Source: Cydia pomonella
Taxonomy: Eukaryota > Arthropoda > Insecta > Lepidoptera > Tortricidae
Direction: 5' to 3'
DNA: 64,000 nucleotides
NCBI RefSeq assembly: GCF_033807575.1
Contig: NC_084711.1
Location: forward strand, 9,114,001 to 9,178,000
Part shown: positions 54,090 through 64,000 of the stretch, one piece after another
Layout: every line of letters begins with the position of its first letter
Position numbering within the stretch: the stretch's first letter is position 1
Notes under the pieces: generated by a model
What the model saw: only the letters and a program-made list of their open reading frames with translations
The model's database searches: none
What the model was told of the DNA's origin: nothing
Translations under genes and position numbers: made by a program

Positions 54090-55149
54090 TGCTTTAAAAA
54101 GTAAAGCCCAACAGCATGAAGCGGGAAGTAAGTAGCCCGATTTGGCTTAAGAACAAAGTAGTAACAAAGATCGGAGACCGTCTTTGAGTAAGGATTGTTA
54201 GTCGCCGACTCCGCGGCAAACATTCGTACATAAGCAGCAACCACAATGAAAGCCGCCATCGCTTTAATCGTCCAGCGTTTTACCAACAAAAGGGACTGTT
54301 TAATGTCGGGGCACGCGCAACGCTGCTTTCTTCGCATTGGAAGCGATTAATGGTCCCGCATAATGAAGTCCGGGCCTCACGACCGATGAATAATTCCTCC
54401 ATGATTAACTACGAATCACCTACGAAACGCTCAATAACTACGAATCACCTACAAAATGCTACACCTTGTTTTAATGTTACCTAACGTTAAAGTAATTACT
54501 GGCTCTTATGATAAAAATCTTATAATAAAAATATTCGTACCTACGTAATTTATTTTCAGAAATTAGTATTTTTGTTAACAATTTCTTGAAAAGCTTGTGT
54601 AAAAAATAATGAGATCCATTAATATTGTATGAATAGATTTCCCTGTGGTGCTGTTTCTTTAAGGCAGTTCGCGGCCTATAATGGAGCTCGGCGAGTTTAT
54701 CGCAAGCTTGGTATAAAATAGCGCCAGTTGTTGTACTGATTACGGCAGCACCAGAGGATAAAAGTTTGAACTTTTAACTGACATTCTACGCTACAGAACA
54801 AGTTCGTTGGATGCCCCAAAGTTTTAACTACTCGCCTGGCTGTAAGTATGTATGTGTGGCGAGAAACACAAGCACTTTTAGTTTTATCAGCACAGGTGGT
54901 GTAGACGATACTGTTTTAGTTAGGTACTCCAATTCTGCCATACATACAAACTATTACATGTGACGTTTTCAGAAGAAAGGTACCAAACACATTGTGTTTA
55001 AGCCGATTTGTAATTTAGGTAACGTCTTATTGACAACCGACATTAAGTTACATTTTGCTTGATATTCTTACATTGTGTATTTCCTAGCTATACTAGATAG
55101 CTTAAACACTAATATTATATCAACATACTTACGAGTACTTAACAACATA
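54090..55149. other. Unassigned DNA with a possible first exon
   Basis: Includes the promoter/exon candidate at 54712-54841, a small doubled string AACTACGAATCACCTAC (about 54405 and 54434), and a fragment of the 14261-type MITE at 54991-55044 (CGTCTTATTGACAACCGACA). On the minus strand a frame with ATG at 54259 begins MAAFIVVAAYVRMFAAESA, which looks like a signal peptide, but it runs into the inverted duplication and ends there. Confidence 0.35.
54712..54841 (+). promoter_or_regulatory. Candidate TATA promoter and short first exon
   Basis: TATAAAATA at 54712-54720 is followed by about 90 bases without ATG, then an ATG at 54811 opening MPQSFNYSPG, and a strong donor-like GTAAGTATG at 54842. 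The spacing from TATA to ATG to donor fits a gene with a short first coding exon. Against it: no clear initiator at +1, only 31 coding bases, and no downstream exon that I can recognise before the next repeats. Confidence 0.2.
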
Positions 55150-55479
55150 GGGGGCGTCCATTAATCGCGTCATATTGTATAGGGGGGGAGGGGGTCAGCA
55201 AAAAATCACCAATGATCACCACAGGGGACGGGGGGGTATGGACACGTATCACGTGTATTTTTTTTTTCATCTGTGCTATACTGTATTATAGTCAATAATA
55301 ATCCTTCACGTGTACTTAGGTTCATTTGTTAGAAAACTGTTCTTTAGTTATCGAAAAAAATACACGTCATATTGGATGGGGGGGGGGGGTCCTGAAAATA
55401 TCACCAAAGATCACCATGGGGGAGGGGGGGGGGGTCTAAAACAAGCCAAAAACGTATGACGCGATTAATGGACGCCCCC
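55150..55479. mobile_element. MITE, GGGGGCGTCCATTAATCGCG type
   Basis: Ends GGGGGCGTCCATTAATCGCG then TCAT and ATGACGCGATTAATGGACGC then CCCC are perfect inverted repeats of about 24 bp. Both sides carry G-rich tracts next to ATCACCA motifs (CACCAATGATCACCAC and CACCAAAGATCACCAT). 330 bp, non-coding. The termini resemble 52413-52865. Confidence 0.9.
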
Positions 55480-57082
55480 ATACCTATGGCGAAGCGTTTA
55501 AGTTCAGGCCACCATTTAAGAATAATACTTTGAAATAACGTTGATCCACTGGAGCCAACAAAACGTGCAAAATTTTCATGAAAAGTTAGATGGAACATCG
55601 AGTTTTCACGAGCTCTTAATGCCAGATGTTTCTGAAAGTTAGAGATATTTTTCTAAAAACAAGTTAGCAACAGTGCGTGTCTTGAATGGTGGGCGACTCG
55701 TTAACTTTAGCGCTATTATAAATCTTGTGAATGGCCCACTTTATCGGCGTCCAGTGGACTCCCACGTGACCGATACCGAAGAAACATTGTGAAACTTTTA
55801 ATTGGAGGATCATCGGATGTTTAAGCCGTTACAAACCATGCTTTAAGCTCCCAACACTTGAATAATACAACAAAACGGTATTAAGAAATATGATAAACAG
55901 TTTTACGTCGCGGAATATTGTGAAAATTAATATGACTTAGAAATTATGTAGGTGCGCGGAAAGCAGAAGTTGGGAATGGAGCGCCGAAACAACTCTGAAA
56001 AGATTAATGGAGTTAAAATTGCATCGCTACGTAATGCAATAAAAGCCGGTAGACATAGCGGCGGCTGAGAGCAGTATTTTACGTTGAGACACACGAGGCT
56101 CGCAGACCACGATTAAATTCAAATGGATTTTAAAACCTTTGAGCACTGCCGTTTTTGCAAAACGGCGTTTTACCCCGTTGCAACACAAATTAGGCTTGAT
56201 AAACTCAACTTATCCAGCCTTTGCGCGGCCGGCATTCCATTCGGGTCGGAAGTGGAATTCAAAGTTTCTCTAAATGGGATAAGTGACCAAGAAATCCAAG
56301 TAAGCTCGAGCTAAGCCAAAACAACTGCCGACAGGAGAGGGGCATTCTTTGTTGGCATTTTGCGAAGCTTTGTCTTTGAAATCCAGTATAAACCAAGCTT
56401 TTAATAAAGAGAATGTTTGGAATACGGCGAAAAACAGTAACATGATCAAAATGGATTTTCTTAAATAAACAGACATTGCTAAGGGTAGATTGGACGGACA
56501 GCAGCAGTTACGACAGATACAATTAGGTAATAATGTATATTAGACTTATTGGGAGAGAAGAGAAATAATAAGCTCTACAATACAGTTTGGTAATACCTAC
56601 ACATATCTTCATAATTATATGAACTACTAAACATGAATTGACAATATATAAAGTGGGACGGGATGTTTATCTATTCGGTTCAACATAGGAATACTCGTAT
56701 TATTTGGTTTAAATATTAACTATTGCAACAACCGCCGCTTTCGCCGTAATTCATTTTTCGTATTAAGATAATCTATCTTGAGTTCTTTTTCTTACGGTCT
56801 AAGTACTCTATCTTGCAAGAGTTGCAAGTGATACTAGTAGGTGCACAAACATAAGAAACAACTCAAGATAAAAAATACCCAAGATCCGACTTCTTACGAA
56901 ACTCTGTTAAGAAAACCAACCCAATAATGCGACCGAATGTCTTGATGTTTTCTTTACATACAGTATACCTAACGCCTATGGGGATATAAACATTTTGTCA
57001 GAGATAACTTTATCCGCAATAGGAAACAGGAAAAGTAAAAGAAGAGCATTTTTATCATCAGTTATAAGTTATCAAAACAACA
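55480..57082. other. Unassigned, apparently unique DNA
   Basis: The part at about 55960-56330 is less AT-rich. It includes a 63-codon ATG frame (56123-56314) whose codons run through a GTAAGC string at 56299-56304. I recognise no family, and no upstream promoter signal is clear. Confidence 0.35.
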
Positions 57083-57294
57083 AAAACCGGCCAAGAGCAT
57101 GTCGGGCCATGATAGGAATTAAATTTTTAGATTATATTGTACGACTTAGTCGGCTTTATTGATTTATATGTCGATGCCAAATTTCATCTTTCTAGCACTA
57201 AGGACCACGGAGCAAAGCCTCGGACAGACAGACAGATAGACGGACATGGCGAAACTATAAGGGTTCCTAGTTGACTACGGAACCCTAAAAAGGT
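57083..57294 (+). repeat. GGTTCCGTA-family repeat, short copy
   Basis: Head AAAACCGGCCAAGAGCATGT, CGGGCCATGATAGG; then GATGCCAAATTTCATCTTTC, TAGCACTAAGGACCACGGAG, GACAGACAGACAGATAGACG, and tail AGTTGACTACGGAACCCTAA then AAAGG. The head and tail are the family's typical ends; the long interior of 5845-6689 is missing. Confidence 0.85.
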
Positions 57295-57774
57295 ACTTTG
57301 AATTTAATGTTATTCTTTTTCTCACTATTTCCTATTTTATCATTATATGTAGGTATACTACGTATCTTAAACTCCATCGCATTTTATGGTACAATCATAA
57401 TCCACCCATTACAATGTAAATACATTTTTAAAGCACCCATTATACATCGATTCGCTTTGCCCGATAATAGCGACAATCGATACTATTTAATCTGAGGACG
57501 GCATGTCATATTCGAAGGACCGACAAGCTACAAAAATGATGTCAAGCATTCGTGTAGGGTAAAAACTCGTACGTGACATATATCAGGGGGTATAATTTGG
57601 GGATAATCCCCCCGGAGAGCGGCGGCGGCGCCAACGAAACTCGGCGCGACAATGTGGGGCACATGCCGACATCGTCGAACCCCATACATGCCGGCTTACG
57701 CCACCGCTGACTCGCTCACAGATAGCTTTCTAGGAAAAGAGGTAACTAAGAACATCTGGCAATCGAAAAATACA
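57295..57774. other. Unassigned DNA, GC-rich patch
   Basis: At about 57590-57720 a GC-rich stretch (GGAGAGCGGCGGCGGCGCCA) stands out and may belong to a dispersed repeat. The plus-strand frame 57652-57900 runs on into the foldback element and is not credible. Confidence 0.4.
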
Positions 57775-58002
57775 TTTACAGTACATATGGGGCTACTTTA
57801 TAGCACTAGTGCGAGAAGTAGCATATTACGTTACTGTGTCGAACATTTAAAGGGCCATATGTACTGTAAAACGTTGTACGATACATGTGCGAATAGGTAA
57901 TTCGCAACTCGTGTCGATTTAAAACACTCCCTTCGGTCGTGTTTTAATTTATCGCCACTCGTTTCGAATTTCCTATTTTTCGCACTTGTATCGTAATGTA
58001 CT
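57775..58002 (-). mobile_element. Two-hairpin foldback element, copy 5 (complete)
   Basis: Reverse orientation of 43449-43678: TTTACAGTACATATGGGGCT, GCACTAGTGCGAGAAGTAGC, GGGCCATATGTACTGTAAAA, ACGTTGTACGATACATGTGC, AAACACTCCCTTCGGTCGTG, and CGCACTTGTATCGTAATGTA. Both hairpins are intact. Antiparallel frames here arise from the palindrome. Confidence 0.9.
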
Positions 58003-58152
58003 ATTAAAGAAAAAGAAATGTCCACATAATAGTTTTCTTGTAGGACTTTTAGATGACGACTTTGAATACGGTGACCGCTTGTCTTTAACCACATTGAATA
58101 AAGAGGGATTATTTGAATTTATGTCTGGAAAAGATGTGGAATCGTATGTAAA

Positions 58153-58262
58153 TTCTTCTTCTTCTTTATTTACCATGCCCTAACGGACGTCGGCGATCAC
58201 CTTTGCCATCTCTCTCCTGCTCTTAGCCATTCTTGCCAGTATGGCTGCGTTATTCACGTTCG
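58153..58262 (-). mobile_element. LINE 3' end with (GAA)n tail
   Basis: On the minus strand the frame from about 58257 reads NNAAILARMAKSRREMAKVI then ADVR and a TAG stop (58182-58180). GGGCATGGTAAATAAAG and (AAG)n follow. A short basic terminus followed by a simple-repeat tail fits a non-LTR retrotransposon end, heavily 5'-truncated. It directly follows the foldback element by about 150 bp. Confidence 0.5.
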
Positions 58263-58934
58263 TCTATTTAAAGATCTGTATTCTATATAGATTCCAATAA
58301 ATAAATGGCCCTGTAGATTCTTATAAATTGCTATTTCTGAACCTCGTGTAAAATAAAATAAAGTATGTTATTGACAGACCTAAATAGTTACGAAAACAAC
58401 ACAAATGTCTAGACAACACAATTAACTAACCTCAAGTAAAAAATAACTTTGAGTCCCAGTTCAATCTTGTAATAAATAACTACTTAGATTAGATATTATA
58501 CAAAACTACGTTACGTTACGTTATGTGGCTTAATTTTCCCGAAAATGGTTTTCGATGCAAACGCTTGTGTATAGGTAAGTCCGGCACCCAAAAAAGCGTG
58601 CTAAACAGGGATTTGAAAGAGTGACAGAATATGGAATTTAATTCCGAGCGGAATCGACAGACGGGCCGATTAAATCTTTCATTCCGTAATGGATATCTAG
58701 AGGGATCGATAGGTCGCGCTCAAAATAAAATGGAACAATGGCCAGCCCGTATTAGGGACCACCGCTTAAAATGCTTTCCATGTTCCGGCGCATCCGGCGA
58801 CAACAGTCGGCAGACCCGCTTGCCGGAACCAGAGACATGCTACTCTAATCATTGCAGTGCTATGAGCGCGACCAGAGATCAGAAGATAGTAAGGATTGTT
58901 AAGAGACTACTGGACTTGCGTGTACCATGGTTAC
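58263..58934. other. Unassigned DNA; start of a 144-codon frame
   Basis: The ATG frame 58631-59065 is the longest ATG-initiated frame I see. Its first 90-odd codons lie in less AT-rich, apparently unique DNA and match nothing that I know. Its last third is MITE sequence (VAFRSLRSVDNWYVGYA is also encoded by the MITE at 42172 on the other strand). A real gene is unlikely unless the MITE was exonised. Confidence 0.3.
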
Positions 58935-59140
58935 TAACAGTTGCGTTTCGTTCGCTACGGAGCGTTGACAATTGGTACGTTGGCTACGCTTCCTGGAGGC
59001 CTAGCGAAGATGATGATCCTTTGCGCTACGACCACGAAACGTTTTCTGTCTCTCTGACGCACTAATATGGAAAAGTGATAGAGCGACAGATAGCGTTCCG
59101 TTGTCGTAGCGCAAACGATTGTCATCTTGGCAACGCCCCC
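58935..59140. mobile_element. MITE, TATGGAAGAGTGATAGAGAG family, fragment plus copy 3
   Basis: 58935-58992 carries GCGTTTCGTTCGCTACGGAG, CGTTGACAATTGG, matching one end of 42172-42318. From 58996 a further copy has inverted ends GATGATCCTTTGCGCTACGA and TCGTAGCGCAAACGATTGTC, with core CACTAATATGGAAAAGTGAT. It appears to be two insertions of the same family side by side. Confidence 0.75.
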
Positions 59141-59652
59141 CGTACTGGCCTAGGACCTTTCTAAGTGTGTGTAATATCTACAGAAATCTGAGGTACTCTA
59201 CTTTGTATGAATATTACCATTCTTTGGTATTTAACTATCTCTGGCGAGACGAAATATTTCCACTTTTATGGAAACAAATAGTCCGGCCGTCAAGCATTCA
59301 TTAATTTTACTCTATTATTTAGGTAGGCAGGAAGCGAAAATGGGGGTTGGTGGGGACGACAGATAGGCTCGCGATAACTTGTTATGAGCCTACATGTGCT
59401 TGACATAACATTAATAAAAGGATTACTACAGTACCGAGTTACCCATCATTTACTGGAAAGAGCTTTTGATTTAATATATTTTAATGGACTAATGTCTCTT
59501 TAATCCAAGCTTAGCGTTCTTGCTATGAAATAAACATTATTGGATGAGTTTGTCCGCTTTCTTTTATTTAAAAGCAATTTCATGTTAAATGAAATCGTAC
59601 GATTGTAGTTATAGAGTTAGATATATCATAATAATAAATATATAATAATAAT
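59141..59652. other. Unassigned DNA
   Basis: Nothing that I can name apart from an (ATA)n-rich stretch near 59628-59652. Confidence 0.45.
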
Positions 59653-59870
59653 AAGGCGGTGATCTTGGACACGCGGCGCGGATAGTCCGGAGGTTCCTCT
59701 CTCTGCGGCCCTGACCACCGGCAGCTTGGGCCCTGCCCCGCTCCTGGCGGCACCCTAGGTTAGGTTTTTTATAATGTGTTTATATCTTTTGTATTGTTTT
59801 GTGTTTTTATTTTTTACTTTTATATACATATTGTAAAAAACCTAACGTAAGAGAAAAAATGAAATAAAGG
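59653..59870 (+). mobile_element. LINE 3' end: last codons and 3' UTR
   Basis: From 59661 the frame reads DLGHAARIVRRFLSLRP and a TGA stop, a terminus I recognise from jockey/CR1-type non-LTR elements of Lepidoptera. The GC-rich stretch CCCTGACCACCGGCAGCTTG, GGCGGCACCCTAGGTTAGG follows, then a T-rich 3' UTR and AAATGAAATAAAGGG near 59870. All upstream domains are missing. Confidence 0.68.
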
Positions 59871-62317
59871 GAATATATCATACAGAAATAATCTTTTCTA
59901 GCAATTATAATAATTATATAGGAAAGTGTAAATATGTAACATTTCCATTGTACTAATTTTATACAAAAATTAATCTAATTACGTATCTAGGTAATATTAA
60001 ATTATAGAATGTTTTAAAGCTGGCTTTATACATTTCAACAAAAATAAATGTATAATAATTTATAGTTTCATGTCAAAGCAGAATTATCTAACTACTAAAG
60101 TGCAAAAATATATTACATTTAATAGATGTACGTGATACCAAATGGCCACTTTAGAGTAAGAACATAAATAAATTTGGTAGGCAATTACACTAAAATACTA
60201 CGTAGATAGGTAGTATGGTATTTTGACGAGTACATAAGCCCCCAGGTGTCTAAATTGTCGAGTTAACGACATGGGTTAATCACTGTAATTTTACGGTAGT
60301 TGTAATAATACTATTTAAGAATCCAGTAATTACAAAATGACATAGAATGTTCAGAGCCACCATTAAAAGTTTCGCGTTATGTCACTGATTGCCGTAGGGT
60401 GCGCAATAAGCGAGCGTGATTCGGCAAACTAACTGTAATAGGGCTCCCCGGAGATGACTCACGAATCACGATGCCACATGCTGACTTACTATACACTGTG
60501 TCAGCTGTTTATCTGGCGCAAACGAGTTAAATTCTCAAGCAAACTAGTTTAGCTGTGACCTGGAGGTCAGTAACAGCTATGCGTAATCGATGTGCGCATT
60601 TATACTGGTTTGCCTGGGCGTTTGAATCCGCGAGCAACGGAATTCGAAAATCATATTTATTGTCTTTTTCTTTCATTATTGAAATGGCAGCAGCAGCAGA
60701 TAAGTATCATAAATTTAGATATTCGAACTTAGCTATTTTTTTTATTTGTGAAAAACTCTTGCGGGCTTACAGGTGACCCCAAAACGCTCACACGATAATA
60801 TTACCATACAATGTCAACTTACCTAGTAAATAAATTAAATAACCCTATTATATACAATTAAATTAAATTACACCAAATTACTATTGAATAAATGTGAAAT
60901 TACAATTAAATTAAGTTACGTCAAATTACAGGCGAATAAATATTAAATATGCTATGCTATGGGATACCAATCGCACTGCACCAGCTTAAGTCAGACCTCT
61001 CATTATGGACAGTATTTAGGTATCTGAAGATCAAATTAGAGTAACTAAGGGCAAGATTAAACAACTTGTAAATACACATGCTGATTTGATTATAGAGAAA
61101 CCGTTTCGAGTTCCAACGTTTAGAGACGCTAGAGAACAAGAAACGGAACTTGGTTCACACGGATATCGTAACTGAATCTAACTCTTACTCATAGCAAAGC
61201 CGACTTGAATGCTCAATGCAGCCGATCGTATTGATTACGAATGTTAGATAGGTACAATCGATTTATATCTTTTCGTAGTATCGCTATATTATCGAAGCTT
61301 CGAAAGCTTTTAAACCTGGAATAGTAACCATCAACGGAAACTGGTAAAGTTGAAAGAAGTTATGCTTCTACAATTGAAGTGAATCTAGAATATTGTAATG
61401 TACCTATTATAGCTCAAAGCCGTCAAGTTTTTAGGTAATAAATAAACCCGAATAAATAAACACATTTACGTACTGTCTATATATATAATATAGTAACGGG
61501 TTAAGCAAAGCGCTAAAAGTATCTGACGTATCAGACAGCCTGGAATATTTTTCTAAATAGAGACATATGTCTACAGTTCGCGTTCAAAAGTTTCTGTCAG
61601 AGTCTAATTGTTCTACATATGGAGACATATTTTTTTAAGTTAGAGAATGGTATACTTTTGACGCATAGTCTGATGCTGACTGTACCTATGTATATTAGAG
61701 CGACATACCTAATATAGGTAAGCGTTAGCATTCAGTAACGTCTATTTTCAGCAGTCTAGTGATAGTAATGTCAATTTATTCTAAATTAACTTGTATCACC
61801 GATTAAATTCCAAAACATAGATTTACATTGCGTAAAGCAATTCAATCTCCTAAGCACACATGTGGACTTCATAAATCTCATGTCAGTCGAGTAAAACCGA
61901 GCCGTGTGTGTCATAAATACGGCGGGTATGTGTGTCAAAACATGGGGGATTTGGGCGCTGTCTCCCGGCCGACTCGCCGCCACGCGAGATAATGAAAAAA
62001 AAAGATTTATGATCAACTCTAATCAAATTTTATTACCGTTCTTACGGTCCCTTGCTATATCCTACAATGAGCAGTTCACTTTGTTATTGAACGAAATTTG
62101 TAGCAGATGAGGGGCGCTTGGAGTTTACGACAATATATAAAAGATTTAAAAATGTGTTAGTGCGCGACGAATTTTCTTTAACGTTATCCTTAGGATACAT
62201 CTTGTATAAAATGTGTCACTTTGTTTATAAGTTTAATACAATGTGATCCGTTTTAGTTCATACCGATTGTATTATTTATGCGAATTAAAAATATGGCAGT
62301 AACCATTTTAATATTGT
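59871..62317. other. Mostly unassigned AT-rich DNA
   Basis: Includes a two-unit tandem repeat of about 48 bp at 60853-60948 (ACAATTAAATTAA blocks). The part at about 60380-60650 is less AT-rich and looks unique. No exon is supported. Confidence 0.45.
60853..60948. repeat. Two-unit 48-bp tandem repeat
   Basis: ACAATTAAATTAAATTACAC at 60854 and ACAATTAAATTAAGTTACGT at 60902 start two similar units that also share CAAATTAC and GAATAAAT. Old enough to have diverged. Confidence 0.7.
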
Positions 62318-62598
62318 GAAGCGTTGGTGGCCTAGCGGTAAGAGCGTGCGACTTTCAATCCGGAGTTCGCGGGTTCCACCCCCGGCTTGTACCAATGAAT
62401 TTTTAGGATTTTTTTGTACGAAACATCATTTAATAAAAACGGACTAATCCCAATAAGATCTAGATACCCGTTGGAAGGTCAGATGACAGTCGCTTTCGTA
62501 AAAACTAGTGCAATTCTTGGAATTAGTTGCCAAGCAGACCCATGAAAGCTCTAATGAGTCGTGGCAAAAAGTCGAGATAACGTAAGGAAGATAATGAC
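62318..62598 (+). mobile_element. tRNA-derived SINE, family 2, internally deleted
   Basis: Complete head: GAAGCGTTGGTGGCCTAGCG, GTAAGAGCGTGCGACTTTCA, CGCGGGTTCCACCCCCGGC (B box with one or two changes). The body lacks the stretch between CATCATTTAAT and ACGGACTAATCCC that other copies fill with the TTACTAGTCGCTTTTCGG region. It ends GATAACGTAAGGAAGATAAT. Confidence 0.9.
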
Positions 62599-63329
62599 GA
62601 ACCTTTTTAATATTGTTGGATCGCGTCACATTACAGTATTTGCTATTAGGGTCCGATTCTCCAGTTCCAGAACTTCAAATGAAGCCGACCGATCCGATAC
62701 CTAAGCACAGAATAAATAATACTTAAGCAAGATCGTGTCTAGTATTATTATTGAATAAAAAGGAAAACACGAACTCTGCCAGTATCTGCTGTCGGTATTA
62801 CTTATAGCTCAGATATTGCTGGGTTCAATAAGATGAGTAAGCAAAACGTGGCCAAGTTTCTTTTGCCAAAGGGGTCGTGAGTCGCATTTCCATAAAGTTC
62901 CCAGTGCGGAATGTAGTGTTGTAATAATAGCGGGCAATATACCCATTCGTACGCAACGCGGAGCCTCACAACCCGCCTCCACCCTCGACCTTCCACCACT
63001 TTACTGACCCAATTATACTTGACGAATTTTTGGTCACATACGACGTGAATGGCACATTTGGTCATACTTCGTCCGTAAAGTTTTTATGAGCCGCAAAGTT
63101 ATGTTGAAATAGGTTTTTCCGGATACGAGAAATGGCAACCGCTGGCAGCGGCTTTAAAAGGATTCATTTGGAAATTTGATGACATACAGAGTGCGAGCTC
63201 GTGTTAAGCTAGTATCTAGGCAGTTAAATGATTTGAACGTTTATTAAAATGCGAAACATAATATTATATCCTAAGAGCATTTTCACATTGTCAGATCCGA
63301 TATTGGATGTCAGATACGACTAAAAAGTA
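62599..63329. other. Unassigned DNA; possible MITE end
   Basis: CACATTGTCAGATCCGATAT at 63283 onwards, followed by TGGATGTCAGATACGAC, resembles a terminus known from lepidopteran DNA elements, but no partner end is present. The 87-codon minus frame 62802-63065 has no recognised similarity. Confidence 0.4.
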
Positions 63330-64000
63330 AAAAAGCGGCCAAGTGCGAGTCGGACTCGCCCATGAAGGGTTCCGTACCATTTATGACGTATTAAAAAAAA
63401 CTACTTACTAGATCTGGTTCAAATCAATTTTCAGTGGAAGTTTGCATGGTAATGTATATCATATATTTTTTTTAGATTTTTCATTCTGTTATTTTAGAAG
63501 TTACAGGGGGGGGGGGGGACACACATTTTTTCACTTTGGAAGTGTCTCTCGCGCAAACTATTCAGTTTAGAAAAAAATGATATTAGAAACCTAAATATCA
63601 TTTTTGAAGACCTATCCCTAGATACCCCACACGTATGGGATTGATGAAAAAAAAATTTTTTTTTTAATTTTGAAGACGTATTAAAAAAAAATTACTGACT
63701 AGATCTCGTTCGAACCAATTTTCGGTGGAAGTTTGCATGGCAATGTATATCATATCTTTTTTTTAGATTTTTCATTCTGTTATTTTAGAAGTTACAGGGG
63801 GGGGGGGGGTACACTTTTTACCATTTTGAAAGTGTCTCTCGCGCAAACTATTAGAAACAGTTTAGAAAAAAATTATATTAGAATATCATTTTTAAAGACC
63901 TATCCATAGATACCCCACACGTATGGGTTTGATGAAAAAAGATTTTTTGAGTTTCAGTTCTAAGCAAGGAGCGGAATTCTTCATAGCAAAAATCAAACTG
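63330..64000 (+). mobile_element. GGTTCCGTA-family repeat, long copy, cut by window end
   Basis: Head AAAAAAGCGGCCAAGTGCGA, GTCGGACTCGCCCATGAAGG, GTTCCGTACC; then the block with GAAGTTTGCATGGTAATGTA, poly-G run, GTGTCTCTCGCGCAAACTAT and TACCCCACACGTATGGG, present twice (TACCCCACACG at about 63623 and 63910, period near 287 bp). It then continues GAGTTTCAGTTCTAAG up to the edge. It is the inverted counterpart of 5845-6689, with the same internal duplication. Confidence 0.85.

Noticed and set aside
58631..59065. 144-codon ATG frame on the plus strand
   Set aside because: Its last third is MITE sequence shared with 42172-42318, and the rest matches no family that I know; kept only as a note in the region entry.

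Overview
The window reads as non-coding chromosomal DNA from a lepidopteran insect (moth or butterfly). This rests on the AT-rich background and on repeat families I recognise from moth and butterfly genomes: two tRNA-derived SINE families, LINE 3' ends, a GGTTCCGTA-type repeat that occurs four times, and a large population of short foldback DNA elements. The species cannot be named from the sequence. I found no convincing complete protein-coding gene, no true tRNA or rRNA gene and no CRISPR array. Most open frames are short, and several have no ATG or lie inside repeats.

Layout. 0-9 kb: one copy of each SINE family, a palindromic MITE, the first GGTTCCGTA element (5845-6689) and a LINE C-terminal remnant (7819-8217). 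10-17 kb: dense small DNA elements, including an inverted pair of palindromic MITEs around a third one, the first two copies of a two-hairpin foldback family, a tRNA-like/LINE-tail composite, and a 1.76 kb element with terminal and subterminal repeats (14975-16737). 17-20.9 kb: largely unique DNA with GC-richer patches. 21-29 kb: a SINE split by a ~0.5 kb insertion, further SINEs and MITEs, then a young 316-bp tandem duplication carrying a small membrane-type reading frame in both copies (28818-29460). 30-41 kb: LINE remnants, a chimeric SINE followed by a tandem duplication, a 5'-truncated LINE with a long 3' UTR and a (TG)20 run, and several foldbacks.

42-48 kb is the richest part. It holds a cluster of three MITEs (one hAT-type with an 8-bp target duplication), a giant ~1 kb near-perfect palindrome (44347-45351), and a four-layer nest of mobile elements (46453-47293). 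49-60 kb holds further SINE, MITE and LINE pieces, a 743-bp inverted duplication (53347-54089) and a weak promoter/first-exon candidate (54712-54841). 60-64 kb is mostly unique DNA, then a SINE and a second GGTTCCGTA element, in opposite orientation to the first, which runs off the window end.

No genes are seen working together. The story is layered transposition: SINEs mobilised by LINEs, and non-autonomous DNA elements inserted into each other. Several long inverted repeats would form long double-stranded RNA if transcribed, the large palindrome at 44-45 kb above all. All family assignments are by eye and were not checked against a repeat library.
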